Shown here: piece after piece, positions 5,891 through 6,057 of the stretch | How positions within the stretch are numbered: position 1 is the stretch's first letter | Layout: the number at the start of each line of letters is the position of its first letter | NCBI GenBank assembly: GCA_023700845.1 | Contig: JAMPYD010000132.1 | Location: forward strand, 1 to 6,057 | Source of the DNA: Elusimicrobiota bacterium | GTDB lineage: Bacteria > Elusimicrobiota > Elusimicrobia > UBA1565 > UBA9628 | Direction of reading: 5' to 3' | Length of the DNA stretch: 6,057 nt | Program-made: the position numbers and the translations under genes | Notes under the pieces: generated by a model | The model's database searches: none | Told to the model about the DNA's origin: nothing | The model's input: only the letters and a program-made list of their open reading frames with translations

Positions 5891-6057
5891 TACGCCCCGT
5901 GGCACTTCTTGAACTTCTTGCCGGAGCCGCAGTGGCAGGGGTCGTTGCGGCCGACCTCGGGGCCGGTCTTGACGACCGTCACGCCGGGCTTGGCCGCCTC
6001 TTCCTCGAAGTCGCCCTTCTCGACGCGCTCCTTGTTCTTCTCGAGCCACGCCTGGAC
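5890..6057 (-). CDS. C-terminus of a SEC-C zinc-binding protein, possibly SecA (5' end missing)
   Basis: Only the last 55 residues lie in the window; the gene runs in from beyond base 6057 on the minus strand. They hold a charged linker (AWLEKNKERVEKGDFEEE) and then GRNDPCHCGSGKKFKKCHGA. This is a complete SEC-C motif with the C-x-C-x8-C-H zinc ligands (Cys41, Cys43, Cys52 and His53 of the visible part). The Cys-His ending is the form found at the end of SecA, the preprotein translocase ATPase, where it binds SecB and lipids. Many unrelated small proteins also end in SEC-C, though usually with Cys-Cys, so SecA is a guess and no symbol is given. The stop overlaps the start of the downstream membrane-protein gene by one base. 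Confidence 0.85.
   Translation of the reverse strand, partial: VQAWLEKNKERVEKGDFEEEAAKPGVTVVKTGPEVGRNDPCHCGSGKKFKKCHGA

Noticed and set aside
5891..6049. N-terminal extension of the TMEM229-like protein to an ATG near 6049
   Set aside because: The extra residues are arginine-rich and are the out-of-frame reading of the SEC-C coding sequence. The TAGTG start keeps the whole first membrane helix.

Overview
The window is a dense piece of a high-G+C bacterial chromosome. Third codon positions are almost all G or C. Seven protein genes (two of them cut by the window edges) and one tRNA gene lie almost end to end. The longest gap between genes is about 145 bases. No mobile element, CRISPR array or phage gene was seen. 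Nothing fixes the phylum. The gene set (glycolate oxidase subunits, an HD-GYP regulator, a DUF2721 protein, a SEC-C protein) is found in many Gram-negative, environmental lineages. The signal peptide and the tRNA with an encoded CCA are ordinary for bacteria.

Bases 2-3616, plus strand: an apparent operon of three overlapping genes. It starts with a GlcD-GlcE fusion missing its 5' end, then the iron-sulfur subunit GlcF (ATGA overlap), then a GAF plus HD-GYP protein that starts inside the last codons of glcF. The first two should form a membrane-associated enzyme that oxidises glycolate, D-lactate or a similar 2-hydroxy acid and passes electrons to quinones. The third is a predicted cyclic-di-GMP phosphodiesterase, so the layout ties 2-hydroxy-acid use to second-messenger signalling.

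Bases 3613-4664: a DUF2721 membrane protein on the minus strand meets the HD-GYP gene tail to tail at a shared CTAG. It diverges from a complete tRNA-Gly(GCC) gene, which has a good sigma-70-type promoter. A small SRPBCC-fold protein starts 22 bases after the tRNA CCA and is probably made from the same transcript.

Bases 4665-6057: an intergenic stretch with a weak terminator-like hairpin and a perfect inverted repeat precedes a secreted protein with a strong ribosome binding site. Its second half reads like a LURP-one/tubby-type fold. On the opposite strand, converging with it, are a four-helix membrane protein resembling the TMEM229 / 'ABC transporter type IV' group and, upstream of that, the C-terminal end of a SEC-C zinc-binding protein, possibly SecA. 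Those two overlap by one base (TAGTG).

Most of the window is ordinary housekeeping or metabolic DNA. The parts most worth a second look are the shortened GlcE half of the fusion, the glycolate oxidase/HD-GYP coupling, the secreted LURP-one-like protein and the TMEM229-like protein.
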